DNA from: a virus
Reading direction: 5' to 3' (one strand)
Virus record (IMG/VR): IMGVR_UViG_3300050014_000104
Location: 1 to 55,703 of that record
Length of the DNA: 55,703 nucleotides
Part shown: positions 24,629-33,221 of the stretch, in pieces
Layout: every line of letters starts with the position of its first letter
How positions within the stretch are numbered: the stretch's first letter is position 1
Made by a program: the position numbers and the translations under genes
Notes under the pieces: model-generated
Database searches by the model: none
Told to the model about the DNA's origin: nothing
Seen by the model: the letters and a program-made list of their open reading frames with translations, nothing else

Positions 24629-24892
24629 ATGAAAATGATGATTGATGGCAAGGAGTATGAGGCGTGTATTACTAGCCCATACGAAAACCCAAATAACCCG
24701 AAGTACGTACTTGTAAATGGATACTTAACTCCGGTGGATACTCTTGGGCCGCATCGTCCTTTACCGGTCGAAGAGAACGTTGAAAAGTCTGCGGATGGGA
24801 AGTATAACTTGGCCCTCGTCAATCGAAGCACTAAAGCTATAAAGACAAAACCAATAGTGCCGAGACTCATTTCTCTTCGATACCAAAGGTAA
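24629..24892 (+). CDS. Hypothetical protein
   Basis: 87 aa from ATG 24629, 1 nt after the previous stop. Beta-rich (YVLVNGYLTPVDTLGPHRPL). An earlier in-frame ATG (24596) overlaps the previous gene by 32 nt. Possibly a small virion protein by position. Confidence 0.55.
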   Translation: MKMMIDGKEYEACITSPYENPNNPKYVLVNGYLTPVDTLGPHRPLPVEENVEKSADGKYNLALVNRSTKAIKTKPIVPRLISLRYQR

Positions 24893-24895
24893 CAA

Positions 24896-25432
24896 ATGCC
24901 AGCAGCAGCGTCCATACCTCCGTCCCTAACCGATGTGCCGAGTGGCTTTGGCGCACAATCCTCGGGGAATGTTGCTTTCAATGATGAGTACTTCTTCGTG
25001 AAGTATAAGGGTTGGAGACGCTTTCCGCTTGTAACTCCTTCACATTTTCAGTTCGGGTTCCCAAATCCATCGAATAATGGAAACATCTACACTGATAATC
25101 AGTATTTCTATCTCGTTGTCAATCATAAGTGGAAGAAGTTACCCATTTTTGTCATAAAACCGCTTCGACCAGTCATGGGAGATGTTCCCATGATAAACAT
25201 TCGGGAAACAAAACTGACCACTTTCCCTCGGGGTACTGATAATTATGGTAGATGGGGTATGCTTTCCTTCAATGCCGAATATTTCTGCATATGGGGGCAA
25301 GGAAAATGGCATAGGATTCCAGTTGCTCGTTTGCCAAGTCAGAGTTGGGGGCGTGGGGTGGCAATATCATCGCCAGATTCATTTCCTCCGACCGCCGAGA
25401 TAACAATGACGGCTACCGTTATTCAAATATGA
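24896..25432 (+). CDS. Fibre-associated protein with three YF/KW repeats
   Basis: 178 aa. Three copies of a ~20-residue unit: VAFNDEYFFVKYKGWRRFPL, IYTDNQYFYLVVNHKWKKLP and LSFNAEYFCIWGQGKWHRIP, pattern '(N/D)xxYF...KW(K/R)x(L/I)P'. Similar 'D-x-x-Y-x-Y ... W-K-R' units occur in tail and neck proteins of marine T4-like phages. Its stop overlaps the start of the fibre gene (ATGA). Confidence 0.6.
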   Translation: MPAAASIPPSLTDVPSGFGAQSSGNVAFNDEYFFVKYKGWRRFPLVTPSHFQFGFPNPSNNGNIYTDNQYFYLVVNHKWKKLPIFVIKPLRPVMGDVPMINIRETKLTTFPRGTDNYGRWGMLSFNAEYFCIWGQGKWHRIPVARLPSQSWGRGVAISSPDSFPPTAEITMTATVIQI

Positions 25433-28020
25433 ACCCGCTGTACGAAAAAGCAAAAGATTTAATCCTTATCAGACGCACGTCTGACAATAAGGAGTTCGAA
25501 GAGTATCCTCTGATTGTACAGCCGCAGTCTGTCTTGATGACGGACCCTACAAACGACATTGTTATGTTCAACGTTTGTGGGCTGTCAGTTGCATTTGCGA
25601 GGTCAGCCTCGTACTCCGAGAGTGGTTCATATGCTCACACCGCCTTATTCTCTTTCCAGAATGCAACGTCGTCATGGGCATGGTTTGCACTAAGTTCTTC
25701 TTTCGCAAACGGCGCATCGTACACGGTGAGTTCTTCCAATGCAATTAGTGCTTCGTGGGCTGATACGGCATCGTTTGCGCTTGAAGCCTCTGCGGCTTAC
25801 TCTGCTGCCTTTGCCAGTGATGCCGTGAGCGCCTCTTACGCTTTCAGCGCCTCCTACGCCGAATCAGCATCCTACGGAACCAATTTCTATGCACCACGAG
25901 TCACGTCTTCGTACGTGTCGGTTTCAGTTGCCATTCAAACAAACCAACTGACTGCTTCCAATATCCTTGTTCGAGGGATAGCGTTAGGAACGGCAAGCTA
26001 TGCTCTCAATGCTAATAGTGCAGTAAATTCAGCATTTGCTACAACTGCTGGTATCGCAACTTTCGCAGTCAGCGCCTCCACGGCCTTCTCAGCAACCAGT
26101 TCCATTAGTGCAAGTCACGCAAACGTAGCTGACGTTGTAAGCGGCACAGTAACGAACGCAATCTATGCTCAGACTGCCTCATATGCTTATACGTCATCTT
26201 ACGAGATGGAAGTTGAAATCTCGTCATCGTGGGCATCGGCTTCGTTGAGTTCTTCGGCAGCGTTGTATGCCGTATCAGCGAGCGAAGCGGGCTTTGCCTT
26301 GTTGGCATCGTCGTCATTGGGGACTCGGGGGTTGAATGTGGTTAACCTTCCGCCGATGCCAAACGGTGATATTCAATTTGGTGTTGGTGACAGTACTCCG
26401 GCAGTTTACGATACAATTATGTCTATCGGAGCAAGCGGCACGGCAAGTGAGGGTCAGACACACATGCTTGTTCATTTGCCCGAAAACAACAAGATTTATG
26501 GTGCTGGCTGGTACGGAAGCGTCTATGTCTTTAATGACCCGGATAATGACTTTACGAATGTAAACTCGTGCAGTTTGATTGCTGGAAATTTCGCATCCCA
26601 GATGGTATATGCATCGGGGTCTCTTTACGTCATCAACGGAAGCAGTGTCGGTCCTGCCACAGGTAGTATCACGAGAGTCAACATTAACAACATTACTAGC
26701 CAAAGCGTTGTTGTTCAAGGTCTTCCCGGTGGTACGGCATTGATTCCGCTTGTAACTGATGGAAATTTTCTTCTTACGCAAGGTAACGGTCTCATTTACA
26801 AGTGGGATTTGAGTGGTAGTTTGATTCAGTCAACGCCATGTATTTCCGCATCAGTTACCGTTGCCGTAAGCCACGGCGGCATTATTTCTACTGACAAGCA
26901 ATGGGCGTACTTCTCGACTACGGCTGGAATCATAACTAAGGTCAAGGTTTCTGATGTTACGAACTACACTTGTTCTCGTCATGAACAAACGAATTTCCCC
27001 GGTGGTCCATTCAATGCGTCTGTAACGGATGATATGTGCTATTTGAATGGATATGTTTACACATCCGTAGAGTCGAATGGAAACGTAATCAGGATGGATG
27101 CCAATACGTTGGAGTTTGTGGCATATCCAGCAGCATTCAACTCGTATGGAATGTTCACTGATGGAGTGCATCTATATGCACTTATGGGGAGTGAGATTTG
27201 GGTCTATCTCAACGGAGATATAGATTCTGGTCCTATCCGGTTTGGAATTGTGGGAGCGGCGAATGAGCTTGCTATAACGAACGGTGGCCGAGTTGTTTAT
27301 AGTAATTGGACCACTCTCGACATCTATAGATATTTCCTGCCAATCACACAGCTTGGAATCAATAAGCAGCCGTCTTATACGTTAGATATTGCGGGCGGCA
27401 TAGTTGCAACTACCATTACATCCCCAACAATAAGTGCGAGCAACAACATCACAACTCTTAACGAGACGTTCACGGGAACGCTTACGATGGGTGGAGCGGC
27501 TCTTATCTATGGCGGTAGCAGCGGAAAAATTCGTATTGACACGGGGTCGGTTAGAGCACCTACAATTAGTAGTTCTGCGGCTCTGTTGGGTCGAGTAACC
27601 AATACCCGATTTTCACAATCATTTGCTGCCGCAGCGTCAATGAGCTATACACAATCGCTTGGAACCATTTCACAAGACGGTATGTATCGGCTTACGATAG
27701 CAAGCACGATTGGATTTTACAGCGGTGCTGCACTGGTTAATCAGCCGAAATGGAATTTCATTCATACGGACAGGTTTGGAGCCTATACCCTTCCCCCTTC
27801 AACTCCGCTGACCCCGACGACTCTAATCACCCCAGCGGGATATGATTATGCCTTTGCATTTGGGTCCGATTATATTTTTCAAGCGGTAGCTGGAAGCCCG
27901 ATTGCATATTATTACGGCACCAGTGGAAATCAAATGTCTTCTACCGATTGTTCGGCGTCGTTCTTTACGACCGTGACGGTGACTCAAATCATGAGTGGCT
28001 CGGTAACAGGCTCGATATAA
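25429..28020 (+). CDS. Tail-fibre-like protein with Ala-Ser-Tyr repeats
   Basis: 863 aa from ATG 25429. Residues ~10-60 form an N-terminal attachment-like region. About 60-310 consist of degenerate SASYA/TASFA units about every 7-12 residues, such as SASYAFSASYAESASYG, expected to form a long trimeric shaft. A central beta-rich part (~320-640, with GNGLIYKWDLSGSLI and WAYFSTTAGIITKV) looks like a propeller. The C-terminal third is a Gly/Ser/Thr-rich tip. It probably binds the host surface and is flanked on both sides by glycan-modifying genes. Confidence 0.75.
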   Translation: MNPLYEKAKDLILIRRTSDNKEFEEYPLIVQPQSVLMTDPTNDIVMFNVCGLSVAFARSASYSESGSYAHTALFSFQNATSSWAWFALSSSFANGASYTVSSSNAISASWADTASFALEASAAYSAAFASDAVSASYAFSASYAESASYGTNFYAPRVTSSYVSVSVAIQTNQLTASNILVRGIALGTASYALNANSAVNSAFATTAGIATFAVSASTAFSATSSISASHANVADVVSGTVTNAIYAQTASYAYTSSYEMEVEISSSWASASLSSSAALYAVSASEAGFALLASSSLGTRGLNVVNLPPMPNGDIQFGVGDSTPAVYDTIMSIGASGTASEGQTHMLVHLPENNKIYGAGWYGSVYVFNDPDNDFTNVNSCSLIAGNFASQMVYASGSLYVINGSSVGPATGSITRVNINNITSQSVVVQGLPGGTALIPLVTDGNFLLTQGNGLIYKWDLSGSLIQSTPCISASVTVAVSHGGIISTDKQWAYFSTTAGIITKVKVSDVTNYTCSRHEQTNFPGGPFNASVTDDMCYLNGYVYTSVESNGNVIRMDANTLEFVAYPAAFNSYGMFTDGVHLYALMGSEIWVYLNGDIDSGPIRFGIVGAANELAITNGGRVVYSNWTTLDIYRYFLPITQLGINKQPSYTLDIAGGIVATTITSPTISASNNITTLNETFTGTLTMGGAALIYGGSSGKIRIDTGSVRAPTISSSAALLGRVTNTRFSQSFAAAASMSYTQSLGTISQDGMYRLTIASTIGFYSGAALVNQPKWNFIHTDRFGAYTLPPSTPLTPTTLITPAGYDYAFAFGSDYIFQAVAGSPIAYYYGTSGNQMSSTDCSASFFTTVTVTQIMSGSVTGSI

Positions 28021-28024
28021 TAAG

Positions 28025-28053
28025 TTGACTCAAGTCAATAAACAAGTTACAAT
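28025..28053 (+). promoter_or_regulatory. sigma70-like promoter, leaderless arrangement
   Basis: TTGACT, 17 nt, TACAAT, preceded by TAATAAG. The -10 ends exactly 6 nt before the ATG at 28060, so the predicted +1 is the A of the start codon. Confidence 0.75.
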
Positions 28054-28059
28054 TCGCAT

Positions 28060-30198
28060 ATGAATCAAGTTCCACGTACCTTCTGTGTCACGCTTCGGGA
28101 AACTCCTAAGCGCAAAGAAGAAGCTCAGAAATATTTCGAACAACTCGGCATGAAGGTTGAGTTCTTCGAAGGTGTTCATGGGAAATCCTTTGGACTCAAG
28201 ACGACCATCCCCAATTACAGTACCATTCCCGGCAGAGAATACTTTATTCCACAAGGAGCCGTGGGATGTATCCTTTCCCATTTGATGTTGTGGAATATTC
28301 TTATTCGCCAGCCCGAGGAAGAGTTTTTGATTCTTGAAGACGATGCCATTCTCGAAGACGGATTTGCCGAGAAATTTGATAAGTTTACAAACGAACTCCC
28401 ACCTGATTGGCAGATGGTATTTTTAGGTTGGCAACCTGCTGGGCATGAGTTTACCAAGATGCCGAGCACTCATGTCACGGATAATATCGTTATCACTACT
28501 CCTGTCTGTACTCACGCTTACATGGTAAAGAAGTCAGCACTTAATACCCTTATCGAAACCAACCAACTTGCTTGGGATGCACTTGACCATCAGATTCTCA
28601 GGAGAAGTCTTCCCAAGATAAAGCACTATGCTTTTAGCCCGCCTATCGTAAAGCAAAGGTCCATCATCAATCTCAATTTGAAGACTGAGACGTGGCATTC
28701 GTTGTGTTATGATTGGGATATGTCCGAAGTACTTACTTCAAGCGGCAACGATTCCATCAGATTTGGAGCAGGCTGGCATCCGTTGGAAAAGAACGACTCG
28801 GGATATATGATTTGGAGTGATGGCCGTGGGGAGTTCATTTTTGAGGAACCTATTTATGATAAAATGGAAATAGAGTTCATTGCTGAGGGTGAGGTTGAGA
28901 AAAAGCTTAAGGTGATTTGTCCGGCCCAAGATGAACAAGTGTTTGACATAAAATACGGAGTTCAGACTCTTATGTTTCAACTTAAACAGTCTAAATCTGT
29001 AGTACTTGTTACAGATACATTCTCTCCGATAGACATCTACAAGACATCTGACTGCCGCCGTTTGGGTATTCGATTACTCAAGTCCATTAAGCTTACGGAC
29101 AGGGATGGGAAGGTCTCCGAAGTCAGCTTGTATTCAATGTACAGTCAAAAGAAGATTGAAGGCATCACGAAGCTGGAAGGGATGCGTCTTACGAGAGTCA
29201 AGTACAGCCATGACGATGGTAAAATCAATCTTCATGGCCAGACATCGTTTGACCATCATCGTTCGGGATGGGGTTATACCCTTGGGTTGCTTTCCCAATA
29301 TCACCGTGCAGATGCAACTGTGTTTGATGGGTGGTTGGAGAAGAATTTCTCGTGGCAACGGGAAGAGTACGCACAAATGCGGCTTATCCCATATCGTGAG
29401 CCGTGGGTTGGGGTATTCCACAATCCTCCCAATACGCCCCCGTGGTTTTCGGCGGATAGCTCGCCGAGTGCCATTATTGGCTGTAAGGAGTTTCAGGAAA
29501 GTCTTGGTATGTGCAAGGGACTATATGTCTTATCCAAATATTATGCCGACTTCTTGAAATGTTTTATTAGGACCATACCCATCGAGGTATTTTATCATCC
29601 TACGGAGATACCTGAGAAGAAGTTCGATTTCAACAAGTTTGTTGAGAATACAAATAAGAAAGTTGTCAATGTTGGTTGGTGGTTGAGAAAGCTGACTTCT
29701 ATTTACAACCTCGAAGTTGATGTGGGCATCTATCAGAAGATTCGATTAGTACCGCCAGCGGCATCGGTTCCTCTCCATATTATGGGAAGCTTGGTTCAGG
29801 TTGAATGTGCTTTTAACAAGAAAACACTAACCGACGAAATGACAAAAAGTGTCATTGACATTCGGCATATGCCCAATGAGGATTATGACGAGTTGCTTTC
29901 CAAGAACGTGGTGTTCCTCGACCTGTACGATGCTAGTGCAAATAACGCCATCATTGAGTGCATAGCTCGTGGAACTCCTGTCCTCGTGAATCCTCTGCCC
30001 GCTGTGGTGGAGTATCTCGGGGCAGATTATCCATTCTATTTTACCAACCTGCTCGATGCCTCCAAAAAGTTGAAAAATGTGGCACTTATTAAGGCTACAC
30101 ATGAATACCTGACTTCAAGTGGAATTTCCGAAAAGATTACGGGGGACTACTGTTTGAAGACCATCCGGGAAGGTGAAATCTGGAAATCTCTGTCATGA
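28060..30198 (+). CDS. Two-headed glycosyltransferase: GT25 domain plus GT-B-like domain
   Basis: 712 aa. Residues 1-~210 are GT25-like: CVTLRETPKRKEEAQKYF, AVGCILSHLMLWNIL and EEFLILEDDAILEDGFAEKF with the acidic EDD metal site. Residues ~240-370 form a beta-rich linker. Residues ~400-700 look like a GT-B enzyme: WVGVFHNPPNTPPWF, GLYVLSKYYADFLK, VVNVGWWLRKLTSIY, then VFLDLYDASANNAIIECIAR and GTPVLVNPLPAVVEYLG. It could add two sugars in sequence. No ribosome-binding site. Overlaps the next gene by 4 nt. Confidence 0.8.
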   Translation: MNQVPRTFCVTLRETPKRKEEAQKYFEQLGMKVEFFEGVHGKSFGLKTTIPNYSTIPGREYFIPQGAVGCILSHLMLWNILIRQPEEEFLILEDDAILEDGFAEKFDKFTNELPPDWQMVFLGWQPAGHEFTKMPSTHVTDNIVITTPVCTHAYMVKKSALNTLIETNQLAWDALDHQILRRSLPKIKHYAFSPPIVKQRSIINLNLKTETWHSLCYDWDMSEVLTSSGNDSIRFGAGWHPLEKNDSGYMIWSDGRGEFIFEEPIYDKMEIEFIAEGEVEKKLKVICPAQDEQVFDIKYGVQTLMFQLKQSKSVVLVTDTFSPIDIYKTSDCRRLGIRLLKSIKLTDRDGKVSEVSLYSMYSQKKIEGITKLEGMRLTRVKYSHDDGKINLHGQTSFDHHRSGWGYTLGLLSQYHRADATVFDGWLEKNFSWQREEYAQMRLIPYREPWVGVFHNPPNTPPWFSADSSPSAIIGCKEFQESLGMCKGLYVLSKYYADFLKCFIRTIPIEVFYHPTEIPEKKFDFNKFVENTNKKVVNVGWWLRKLTSIYNLEVDVGIYQKIRLVPPAASVPLHIMGSLVQVECAFNKKTLTDEMTKSVIDIRHMPNEDYDELLSKNVVFLDLYDASANNAIIECIARGTPVLVNPLPAVVEYLGADYPFYFTNLLDASKKLKNVALIKATHEYLTSSGISEKITGDYCLKTIREGEIWKSLS

Positions 30199-30953
30199 TA
30201 CCGAAACGCATACACTTCATCTATGGTCTAAGTGAAAACTTTGCAGACATCCCGTTTGCTTATGTGCATTATCTCGCAATCCGCTCGGCAAAAGTGGTGA
30301 ACCCAGACTGTGAAGTTGTCATTCATTATTACTACGCCCCACAGAATGAATGGTGGGAGCGGAGCAAGCAGTTTGCAACGTTCGTTAAGTTTGCGTCCCC
30401 CCCGCCCGATACTATTCATGGAAAGGTAGTCCAGCATAATGCTCATAAAGCTGACTTATTAAGGGTTGAAATCCTATTGGCCGAGGGCGGAATCTATTTG
30501 GATATAGATACACTATGCATCAAGCCCTTCGCTCCACTTATGGACAAGCCGTATGTGATGGGAGTAGAGATATGGGAAGGGCAGATTACGGGATTGTGTA
30601 ATGCGGTAATATTCAGCGAAGCGGGGAATGAGTTTCTCAGAATGTGGTATAATGAATTCTCTGATTTTAGGCCAGACCATTGGAACTTCATGGCGTGTGT
30701 AAAGCCTTTCCATTTGTGCAGAAAATATCCAAAATTGATTTGGATTGAGCCGTCCGAATCTTTCTTTCGTCTTACGTGGTCTGATAAAGACCTTGACACT
30801 GCCCATAAAGAGGTCATTCCCTATACGAGGTCGTATTCCATGCATCTATGGGAATCGGCGTCCTACAAGAGATACTTAAAGCAAATAACGGAAGATGATG
30901 TTTTACACCGGGATTCAACTTTCAATCTGCTCGCTCGGAAGATACTCGTATGA
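30195..30953 (+). CDS. GT32-like glycosyltransferase (DXD)
   Basis: 252 aa. IPKRIHFIYG at the start, then HKADLLRVEILLAEGGIYLDIDTLCIKPF with the conserved R, GG-x-Y-x-D-x-D (DXD metal site, ~108-112), then GLCNAVIFSEAGNEF. This is the glycosyltransferase-sugar-binding-region/GT32 family, typically mannosyl- or galactosyltransferases. ATGA overlaps on both sides. Confidence 0.85.
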   Translation: MIPKRIHFIYGLSENFADIPFAYVHYLAIRSAKVVNPDCEVVIHYYYAPQNEWWERSKQFATFVKFASPPPDTIHGKVVQHNAHKADLLRVEILLAEGGIYLDIDTLCIKPFAPLMDKPYVMGVEIWEGQITGLCNAVIFSEAGNEFLRMWYNEFSDFRPDHWNFMACVKPFHLCRKYPKLIWIEPSESFFRLTWSDKDLDTAHKEVIPYTRSYSMHLWESASYKRYLKQITEDDVLHRDSTFNLLARKILV

Positions 30954-31600
30954 AGCATGTTCTAAACGAGTATTTTGACCGTATCTATTGTGTGACAGTG
31001 CATTCATTTCATGATAGGCATGAACTGTCCAAGAAACAGTTGGGGGGGATTGATTTCGAGTGGATAGTAAGCCCCCCGCCCGAGGTTTTTCATCCCAAAC
31101 CTCCGATTAGTCTGTCTGAAATCTCTTGCATAATGGGGCAGATGTTATGTTTATGGAACGCCAAACTTCATGGATACAAGCGGGTAGCAATATGGGCCGA
31201 TGACGGGGTGATGACTGCAACCGAAGAAGAAATACGAACGTTTTTGTACTCTGTTCCACAGAACTGGGATTGCCTATACATGGGTAATGCCGACTGGACG
31301 GATACCTTCTGGAAACCTATTCTGGTTCCCCACACCGAGGGCATCAACAAAGTTTTGAATGCCAACGGCAACGCCTTTATGGGGGTTCAATCACATGTGT
31401 TTGATGCGTTGATTAGAATGGGAATGCAAATGGATAGAGCCGTTGATTTCAAATATGCCAATATTCTCGGTAGAGGAAACTCGTATGGGCCATCAAAAAG
31501 ATACTTTTGTGAGACCATTTCCATCCCTCACGAGAAGGTTCGACATTTGGTCCCTAATTTAGATAAGTACATCCCCTCCCACATTTCTCATACGGTATAA
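30950..31600 (+). CDS. GT25-like glycosyltransferase
   Basis: 216 aa. FDRIYCVTVHSFHDRHELSK at the N-terminus, SEISCIMGQMLCLWNAKLHG and RVAIWADDGVMTATEEE correspond to the GT25 'S-H-x-x-x-W ... E-D-D' series, with ADDG in place of EDDA; then YMGNADWTDTF and NGNAFMGVQSHVFDAL. A single-domain relative of the N-terminal half of the 28060 protein. Confidence 0.7.
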   Translation: MKHVLNEYFDRIYCVTVHSFHDRHELSKKQLGGIDFEWIVSPPPEVFHPKPPISLSEISCIMGQMLCLWNAKLHGYKRVAIWADDGVMTATEEEIRTFLYSVPQNWDCLYMGNADWTDTFWKPILVPHTEGINKVLNANGNAFMGVQSHVFDALIRMGMQMDRAVDFKYANILGRGNSYGPSKRYFCETISIPHEKVRHLVPNLDKYIPSHISHTV

Positions 31601-31642
31601 ATAGGTAGGCATTTCCCTCCCGGAAGCGATATTTATACACAT

Positions 31643-33220
31643 ATGAATGACTACAAGGACCATATCCGACGTTCGTTGGGGCTGACGGAGGCTCAATTTA
31701 TTCCAGCATCTCAATTAGCCAATGCGGCACGCAAGGAGCGTGGAGAGCATCCTCAACTATCTGCGGATGATGCCGAACTCATAGCCAAGCAACATCTTGA
31801 CAAGGGAGAGACGAAAGAACAGCTTTCTCCTACGGCTAGACCTACTCCTATCATTGCATTAGGCATTCGAGGAAGTTCTAGTGGTGGATTGCCATCGGGT
31901 GTTGACCAAGGACGGCAAGACATTAGTCCAAGCAAGGTCGGTGGGTACGACCGAGTAACCCCCCAGAATTTGAATAGCAAATTGGTTGACAAAACGCCAT
32001 CCAACCCAGACATCAAACAAGCAACCGCCCCTATCATCAACAACCCCCAAACCAAAGAAACAGTCACCCATCCACACCAGATTCAAGTTACGGCTCATGA
32101 AATGCCACAGGCTGCAACTGGTGCATCTACGGATAGCGACCCAACTCTTAAGTTGAAATCGGCAGTTCCAAAGGGAATTGATATTGACATTTCTGACAGA
32201 GGCGGTGCGGAATCTGATGAAGAAGTCAAAAACGAGGATAACAATACCGCTATGATACCATCTACTTCCCTATCTGAAACATTTGAGCGCAACAAGCAAT
32301 TGATGCGTGAAAAGCTTGGTTTGGCTAAGGAGTGTGCTACTTGTGGCTGCGGAGACCCCACCAAGGTTCATGACGAAGAAGAGGATGAAGGTCTCGATGA
32401 AGACAAGAAGCCTCGTGTTTGTTTCCATTGCAAGAAGCCCCATCCCTGCGACTGCGACAAAAAGGATGAGGATGATGCCAAGCTTCAACGCAATAACCCT
32501 GCGGAATACCGAAAGAAGTTTGGGATGAAAATTGACAAGCGAAGTGACGTGGACGAAATGGTTGAATGCTTGGGTTGCCATAACACGTTTAATTACAGGC
32601 TAGTCGTTGAGACTTCGATGGGAGCAGTCAAATGCCCAGCCTGTGACGCAATTCTTAACCAAGAAGGTATCGTGTTGGCAGAGGGTAAGCACAAGGCAGG
32701 TTGCCAGTGCGGCTTTTGTAAGAATATGGGTAGCTTCGGCAAGAAGAAAAAGGAAGTTGACGAAGGTGAAGATGAAGATAACCACGGCGACAATCCTGAG
32801 TTCAAAGAAAAACATGACAAGCAATGGCGTAAGGACCGTTCTGCTTCCAAGGCAGGTGATGACGTACGTGCAGAGTTTGATAAGGATAAGAAGGACAAGA
32901 TGGACGAACAGCAACGGCTTGACGAGAGCTATACGGTTCCATTCCAACGTATGCGTAGTCTCGCTGGCGTCGGCAACATGATTCTTACGTCCAACGGCCT
33001 CATGGAAAACAAGAACGACCCCGGGGCCAGTAAGCCATTCAACACGAATTGGAAGATGGATAAGGAAAAGGCGGGTTTTGTCAAGATTGACGAGGAAAAG
33101 CTTAACAAAGTCAAGGCTTCGCTGGAACGCAAGTCCAAGCGGGGTACTCTTTCCGACAAAGAACTTGACCTTGCCAAGAAGCTTACCGAAGTCTTGAAGA
33201 GACGCCAATCCAAGGCATAA
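31643..33220 (+). CDS. Large low-complexity protein with several zinc-knuckle motifs
   Basis: 525 aa. The N-terminal 20 residues form a helix (YKDHIRRSLGLTEAQFIP); ~40-190 are Pro/Ser/Thr-rich and probably disordered. The middle has four Cys clusters: CATCGCGDP, CFHCKKPHPCDC, CLGCHNTF ... CPACD and CQCGFCKN, alternating with acidic and Lys-rich stretches. A charged helical C-terminus ends KKLTEVLKRRQSKA. No catalytic motif. It may be a virion, scaffold or DNA-binding protein. A direct TATAAATA lies at 31596 and a TATTTAT box 6 nt before the ATG. Confidence 0.6.
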   Translation: MNDYKDHIRRSLGLTEAQFIPASQLANAARKERGEHPQLSADDAELIAKQHLDKGETKEQLSPTARPTPIIALGIRGSSSGGLPSGVDQGRQDISPSKVGGYDRVTPQNLNSKLVDKTPSNPDIKQATAPIINNPQTKETVTHPHQIQVTAHEMPQAATGASTDSDPTLKLKSAVPKGIDIDISDRGGAESDEEVKNEDNNTAMIPSTSLSETFERNKQLMREKLGLAKECATCGCGDPTKVHDEEEDEGLDEDKKPRVCFHCKKPHPCDCDKKDEDDAKLQRNNPAEYRKKFGMKIDKRSDVDEMVECLGCHNTFNYRLVVETSMGAVKCPACDAILNQEGIVLAEGKHKAGCQCGFCKNMGSFGKKKKEVDEGEDEDNHGDNPEFKEKHDKQWRKDRSASKAGDDVRAEFDKDKKDKMDEQQRLDESYTVPFQRMRSLAGVGNMILTSNGLMENKNDPGASKPFNTNWKMDKEKAGFVKIDEEKLNKVKASLERKSKRGTLSDKELDLAKKLTEVLKRRQSKA

Positions 33221-33221
33221 T

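Noticed and set aside
26314-26781. Antisense ORF of 155 codons inside the fibre gene (and other long antisense frames, e.g. 12250-12846, 14627-15511, 32600-33268)
   Set aside because: They are shadows of strongly recognised genes on the other strand, show no domain features and have no start signals.
25429-28020. CRISPR-like or simple tandem DNA repeat
   Set aside because: The repetition is at protein level only; codons and spacing vary, and there are no identical spaced direct repeats.
31596-31603. T4-type late promoter TATAAATA upstream of the 31643 gene
   Set aside because: It overlaps the stop codon of the previous gene, is a single direct-orientation example, and the TATTTAT box closer to the ATG is the recurring element; kept only as a remark.
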